Assembly (NCBI GenBank): GCA_963744275.1
Contig: CAVUSX010000021.1
Location: 744,001 to 808,000, forward strand
DNA from: VAZQ01 sp963744275
GTDB lineage: Bacteria > Pseudomonadota > Alphaproteobacteria > Rhizobiales > Xanthobacteraceae
DNA length: 64,000 bases
Direction: 5' to 3'
Shown here piece after piece: positions 60,083 to 64,000 of this stretch. Numbering within the stretch: the stretch's first letter is position 1; every line of letters begins with the position of its first letter. The notes below the pieces were generated by a model. The model saw only the letters and a program-made list of their open reading frames with translations, was not told where the DNA came from and did no database searches. The position numbers and the translations under genes were made by a program.

Positions 60083-61376
60083 ATGACCGCACCGTTCAAG
60101 ACCATCGAAGGCACACCCGATATCGCCGGGCTGATGCACGCGCTCGGCGCCCAAGCGAAGGCCGCCGCCCGCGTGCTCGCGTTGGCGCCCGCGCGGCAAA
60201 AGGACAAGGCCCTGGCGGCAATCGCGGAGGCCCTGCGGGCGAACGCCAGCGACATCTTGGCGGCGAATGCCGAGGATGTGGCCGAGGCCAAGGCGGCCGG
60301 CGCGACCGCCGCTTTCCTGGACCGGCTGGCGCTCGACCCCAAGCGCGTCGCCGCCATGGCGGACGGGGTCGATGTGGTGCGGGCGCTGCAAGACCCGGTC
60401 GGCACCGTCATGGAGAGCTGGACGCGGCCCAACGGCATGACCATCGAGCGGGTGCGGGTGCCGCTCGGGGTGGTGGGAGTGATCTACGAGAGCCGGCCCA
60501 ACGTCACCGCCGATGCCGGCGTGCTGTGCCTCAAGGCCGGCAATGCGTCGATCCTGCGCGGCGGCTCCGAAAGCCACCGGTCCAACCGGGCGATCCACGT
60601 GGCGCTGCGTTGCGGGCCTGCGGGACGCCGACCTGCCGCCGGCCGCCATCAGCCTGGTGCCGACCCGCGACCGCGCTGCGGTCGGGCTGATGCTGGGGGG
60701 CCTCGACGGCACGATCGACGTGATCGTGCCGCGCGGCGGCAAGGATCTGGTGGCGCGCGTGCAGGCGGAGGCGCGGGTGCCGGTGTTCGCGCATCTCGAA
60801 GGCGTCTGCCACGTCTATGTCGACAAGGCGGCCGCCCTCGATATGGCCAAGTCGATCGTGCTCAATGCCAAGATGCGCCGCACCGGCGTATGCGGGGCGG
60901 CCGAAACCCTCCTGGTCGACCGCGCCGGCGCGGCGACCCATCTCAAGCCGCTGATCGAGGTGCTGCTGGACGCCGGCTGCGAGGTGCGGGGCGATCAGGC
61001 CGTGCAGGCCGTCGACCGGCGGGTGAAGCCGGCGAGCGAAACCGACTGGTCGACCGAGTATCTCGACGCCATCATCGCGGCCAAGCTGGTGGACGGGGTC
61101 GAGGGCGCGATCGCGCATGTGGAGCGCTACGGCTCCCATCACACCGACGCCATCGTCACCGCCGACGCGGCGGCGGCGGAGAGGTTCCTGCGCGAGGTCG
61201 ATTCGGCCATCGTGTTGCACAATGCCTCGACCCAGTTCGCCGACGGCGGCGAGTTCGGCTTCGGGGCCGAGATCGGCATCGCCACCGGACGCTTCCATGC
61301 CCGTGGCCCGGTCGGCGTCGAGCAGCTCACGAGCTTCAAGTACCGGGTGCGCGGCTGCGGACAGATCAGGCCGTGA
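60083..61376 (+). CDS. proA: Gamma-glutamyl phosphate reductase (frameshift inside)
   Basis: Second step of proline synthesis, reducing glutamyl-5-phosphate with NADPH. The first part (to about 60612) reads 'LGVVGVIYESRPNVTADAGV' and 'GNASILRGGSESHRSN'; the rest is one frame over, beginning 'LRDADLPPAAISLVPTRDRA' and including the catalytic Cys in 'MRRTGVCGAAETLLVDRAG'. The break is at 60605-60620, where one extra base explains it. Joined, the protein is about 430 aa, normal for ProA. As the gene is otherwise perfectly conserved and needed for prototrophy, a sequence error is more likely than a real mutation. The start at 60083 matches family N termini. Confidence 0.9.
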
Positions 61377-61395
61377 TCGGCGCGCGCCGCAACCC

Positions 61396-62055
61396 GTGCA
61401 TGATCGGGCCCCGACGTTGACGCGAGATGAGGCGGCCGCGACGGGCGCAAGCTGCCGCATTCCGCCCCATGACCGCGGCATGCGGATCGGCCTGTTCGGC
61501 GGCAGCTTCGATCCGCCCCATGCGGCACACCGCTCCGCCAGCCTGATCGCCATGAAACGGCTCGACCTGCAACGGGTCTGGTGGCTGGTGACGCCGGGCA
61601 ATCCGCTCAAGGACAGCCGCGGACTGGCGCCGCTCCCGGAGCGAATCGCGGCCGCGCGGGCGCTCGCCCGGCATCCGCGTATTAACGTCACTGGGCTCGA
61701 GGCGGACATCGGGGCCCACTACACTTATGACACGATGCGCTACCTGTTCGCCCGCTGCCCGGGGGTGCGCTTCGTCTGGATCATGGGGGCCGACAATCTG
61801 CGCAGCTTCCACCGCTGGCAGAAATGGCGCGAGATCGCCGCCATGGTGCCGATCGCGGTAATCGATCGCCTGGGACCGAGCCTCTACGCCACCGCCGGCC
61901 TGGCCGCGCAGGCGCTCGGGCGCTATCGGCTGCCGGATTCGAAAGCCAGGACATTGGCGAACGAGCGCCCGCCGGCCTGGATTTACCTCCATGGCCTCAA
62001 ATCACCGCTGTCGTCGACCGCGCTGCGGGCCGCCCGCAGGGCCGCCCCGCCATAA
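61396..62055 (+). CDS. nadD: Nicotinate-nucleotide adenylyltransferase
   Basis: Joins nicotinate mononucleotide with ATP on the way to NAD. The nucleotide loop is 'RIGLFGGSFDPPHAAHRS', 'WWLVTPGNPLKD' follows, then 'FVWIMGADNLRSFHRWQKWR', and the end has 'SPLSSTALRAARRAAPP', close to the I-S-S-T-x-I-R motif. The start is uncertain: GTG 61396 or TTG 61417 gives the short N-terminal extension usual in rhizobial NadD, while ATG 61480 starts right at the first strand. It lies 19 bp after proA in the usual rhizobial order. Length with the first start is 219 aa. Confidence 0.9.
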   Translation: MHDRAPTLTRDEAAATGASCRIPPHDRGMRIGLFGGSFDPPHAAHRSASLIAMKRLDLQRVWWLVTPGNPLKDSRGLAPLPERIAAARALARHPRINVTGLEADIGAHYTYDTMRYLFARCPGVRFVWIMGADNLRSFHRWQKWREIAAMVPIAVIDRLGPSLYATAGLAAQALGRYRLPDSKARTLANERPPAWIYLHGLKSPLSSTALRAARRAAPP

Positions 62056-62158
62056 GGGCGCCCCGGCGCCGCCATGGCGCAATCGTCATGAACGGGACGC
62101 AGAGGCCGCACAAAATGACCGGCCCGCACCCCTGCGAGGTTGAAAGCGTCGACCCGCC

Positions 62159-62617
62159 ATGCCTATGTTGGGTGTGGCATATGCCAACGAAAGGAAAGGC
62201 CCCCTGCCCACATCGACACTCTCCCGGGCCCGCGTCCGTCGCGCGCCCGCCAAGGTCTCCAAGGTGCGTCCTGACGCCAAGGAGACTCTTCGCCTCGTCC
62301 TCGCCCGCATCGACGACCTGAAGGCCGAGGATACCGTGACCATCGATCTCGCCGGCAAGAGCTCGATCGCGGACGCCATGGTGGTGACCTCCGGCAGGTC
62401 GAACCGCCAGGTCGGCGCCATCGCGGATCATCTGCTCAAGGATCTGGCCGCCGCCGGGGTGCCCAATGTTCGGGTCGAGGGCATGCCGAACTGCGATTGG
62501 GTGCTGATCGACGCCGGCGACGTGATCGTCCACGTATTCCGGCCGGAAGTGCGCACCTTCTACAATCTCGAGAACATGTGGGCGCCGGGCCGGACGCCAC
62601 GGCGGCAGGCCAACTAG
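62159..62617 (+). CDS. rsfS: Ribosome silencing factor
   Basis: Binds ribosomal protein uL14 and blocks joining of subunits in slow growth. The 152-aa protein has the family core 'VTIDLAGKSSIADAMVVTSG' and 'NRQVGAIADHLLKDLAAAG', and ends 'DWVLIDAGDVIVHVFRPEVR' and 'FYNLENMWAPG'. The first 35 residues are basic and not conserved; a later start is possible. It lies between nadD and rlmH, the standard order in this lineage, with a 103-bp gap from nadD and 23 bp to rlmH. Confidence 0.93.
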   Translation: MPMLGVAYANERKGPLPTSTLSRARVRRAPAKVSKVRPDAKETLRLVLARIDDLKAEDTVTIDLAGKSSIADAMVVTSGRSNRQVGAIADHLLKDLAAAGVPNVRVEGMPNCDWVLIDAGDVIVHVFRPEVRTFYNLENMWAPGRTPRRQAN

Positions 62618-62640
62618 GCGATTCGGGCGGCGGGCCGCAG

Positions 62641-63123
62641 ATGCGCATCCTGATCGCCGCCGTCGGCCGATTGAAGCAGGGCCCCGAGCGGGAGCTGGCG
62701 GAGCGCTACCGCAAGCGGGCGGCCGATTTCGGCCGCAAGGTCGGGCTGCAGGCCTTCGATATCGTCGAGATCAAGGAGAGCCGCGCCGACAATGTCGAGC
62801 GGCGGATGCTGGAAGAATTGATCGCCATCGCCAATGTGATTCCCGAGCGCGCCATCTCGGTGATCCTGGACGAGCGCGGATCGACCATGAACAGCGCGGC
62901 CTTCGCGGGCCGGCTGCAGGACTGGCGGGCCGCCGACCGGCCAGCGGTCGTCTTCATCCTGGGGGGCGCCGACGGGCTGGCGCCGAGCCTGCGCGACAAG
63001 GCCGAGCTCGCGCTGGCCTTCGGGGCCTTCACCTGGCCGCATCAGCTGGTCCGGATCATGCTCCTGGAGCAGCTCTACCGCGCCGTCACGATTCTGGGCG
63101 GGCATCCGTATCACCGCGAATGA
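62641..63123 (+). CDS. rlmH: 23S rRNA pseudouridine-1915 N3-methyltransferase
   Basis: SPOUT-class methyltransferase of 160 aa that modifies helix 69 of 23S rRNA. The start MRILIAAVGRLKQGPERELA is standard. The knot region has 'VVFILGGADGLAPSLRDKAE' and ends 'TWPHQLVRIMLLEQLYRAVT' and 'ILGGHPYHRE', matching the conserved RlmH C terminus with its G-G-A-D-G and L-x-E-Q-x-Y-R-A motifs. It follows rsfS by 23 bp, and co-expression with it is usual. Confidence 0.95.
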   Translation: MRILIAAVGRLKQGPERELAERYRKRAADFGRKVGLQAFDIVEIKESRADNVERRMLEELIAIANVIPERAISVILDERGSTMNSAAFAGRLQDWRAADRPAVVFILGGADGLAPSLRDKAELALAFGAFTWPHQLVRIMLLEQLYRAVTILGGHPYHRE

Positions 63124-63279
63124 CCTCCGACCCGCAGTCGGCCCTATTGCGGCGCGAATTCGGAGTATCTAGTCCGCTCCGGTCCGGTGTTTGCCTGGAG
63201 CTGGGGTTTGCCTGGTCGGTGGGTGCATGAGCCGGTTCGTGCCTTGATGGCGCCGATGTGCCGTTCGATGTCAAAACCG

Positions 63280-64000
63280 ATGTCCCGATCCGACAGAGGC
63301 GCCCCCGCTTGGCTGGCGGCGCTCGGCCTTTTGACGTTCGGGCTCACCGGCGCGGTGGCGCAGGCGCCGGCGCGGCAGGGCGGCGAAATTCCCTACCTGC
63401 CGTTCCGGCCCCCCGCCTTCCCGGCGCCGGCGAATCCGGCGACCGGTCCCGCCGCCAAGGCGCAAACCGATCTCGAAACGTTGAAGAAGGACGCCCAGGA
63501 TCTCGAAGCCGTCCAGGCCGAGCAGAAGAAGGCGATCGAGAACGCGGCCAGGCTCAAGCATGAGGTCGATTCGATCGGCGAGGACCGCCGCCAGCTCAAT
63601 CAGCAACTGATCGACACGGCGGCGCGCATTCGTGCGGCCGAGACCCAGGTGGCGGACACCCAGGAGCGGCTCAAGCCGCTCGACACGCGCGAGCAGACGT
63701 TGCGGCAATCGCTGGAGGACCGGCGCGGCGTCATGGCCGAGGTCCTGGCGGCCCTGCAGCGCATCGGCCGCCATCCGCCGCCGGCCCTCATGGTCACGCC
63801 GCAGGATGCCCTGCAATCGCTGCGCTCGGCCATGATGCTGGGGGCGATCCTGCCGGAGATGCGTCATGACGCCGATCTCTTGATCGCCGATCTCGCCGAG
63901 CTGACGCGGCTGCGCGCGCAGATCGCCGGCGAACGCGACGGTTTGACGCGCGATCTGCTGGGCTTGAGCCTGGAGCGCCAGCGCCTCAACCTGCTGACCG
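63280..64000 (+). CDS. EnvC-type murein hydrolase activator, 3' end outside window
   Basis: N-terminal 240 residues of a periplasmic coiled-coil protein of the EnvC/M23 type, which activates amidases at the division site. The signal peptide is 'LAALGLLTFGLTGAVAQAP'; after a Pro-rich linker ('YLPFRPPAFPAPANPATGP') a long coiled coil begins ('LETLKKDAQDLEAVQAEQKK', 'ARIRAAETQVADTQERLKPL'), with 'ALQRIGRHPPPALMVTPQDA' as the family's hinge. Three in-frame ATG codons (63247, 63256, 63268) precede the one chosen. The M23 domain would lie beyond the window. The position right after rlmH is the conserved one. Confidence 0.82.
   Translation, partial: MSRSDRGAPAWLAALGLLTFGLTGAVAQAPARQGGEIPYLPFRPPAFPAPANPATGPAAKAQTDLETLKKDAQDLEAVQAEQKKAIENAARLKHEVDSIGEDRRQLNQQLIDTAARIRAAETQVADTQERLKPLDTREQTLRQSLEDRRGVMAEVLAALQRIGRHPPPALMVTPQDALQSLRSAMMLGAILPEMRHDADLLIADLAELTRLRAQIAGERDGLTRDLLGLSLERQRLNLLT

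Overview
The window is high-GC chromosomal DNA from an alphaproteobacterium, most likely a Bradyrhizobium-like member of the Hyphomicrobiales. Supporting points are the housekeeping run proA-nadD-rsfS-rlmH-EnvC at the right end, an Omp31-type barrel, an MHYT-PAS-chemoreceptor protein, many orphan periplasmic binding proteins of the Bug and ABC types, and long intergenic palindromes of the 'TGTAGG...CCTACA' sort. No rRNA, intact tRNA, CRISPR array or prophage was seen.

Layout. 1-2.4 kb: the end of a surface-polysaccharide locus (flippase plus a CelD-type acetyltransferase broken by frameshifts). 2.4-11 kb: a patchy accessory stretch with a tRNA-like scar, two toxin-antitoxin modules whose toxins are both damaged, an MFS transporter, a CAP-domain lipoprotein, an MHYT chemoreceptor, and a binding-protein gene split by a truncated ISAzo13-type element. 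11-17 kb: a ModA-like binding protein, two tandem AMP-forming ligases (the second degenerate), an outer-membrane barrel and a beta-propeller protein. 17-22.6 kb: stress and cofactor genes (cation/proton antiporter with a UspA tail, Dps, Fe/Mn superoxide dismutase, GTP cyclohydrolase I, a DHFR-like reductase). 22.6-28 kb: an ABC importer, a pore-forming outer-membrane protein and a sulfotransferase. 28-36 kb: a complete three-gene RND efflux operon of the MdtABC type. 37-46.5 kb: an importer locus on the minus strand (EutA-like reactivase, permease, ATPase, bicupin, then a binding protein beyond an inserted parDE module) and a vapBC pair. 46.5-59.9 kb: a catabolic island with two thiamine-diphosphate enzymes, two Bug-type binding proteins, a class II aldolase, two single cupins, a Rieske ferredoxin, a ferredoxin reductase, a 3-hydroxyisobutyrate-dehydrogenase-like enzyme and an SDR. 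60-64 kb: the housekeeping run.

How the parts may work together. The importers, cupins, thiamine-diphosphate enzymes, aldolase and redox partners look like a scavenging and catabolic region for small organic acids or aromatic-derived compounds. This is inferred from gene families only; no substrate can be named. 

Caution. At least ten coding regions or gene ends show apparent single-base frameshifts, including proA, which should be needed for proline synthesis. Many of these are probably sequence errors in a draft, so broken genes should be confirmed before being called pseudogenes. The in-frame TAG in one toxin and the IS insertion are different in kind and more likely real.
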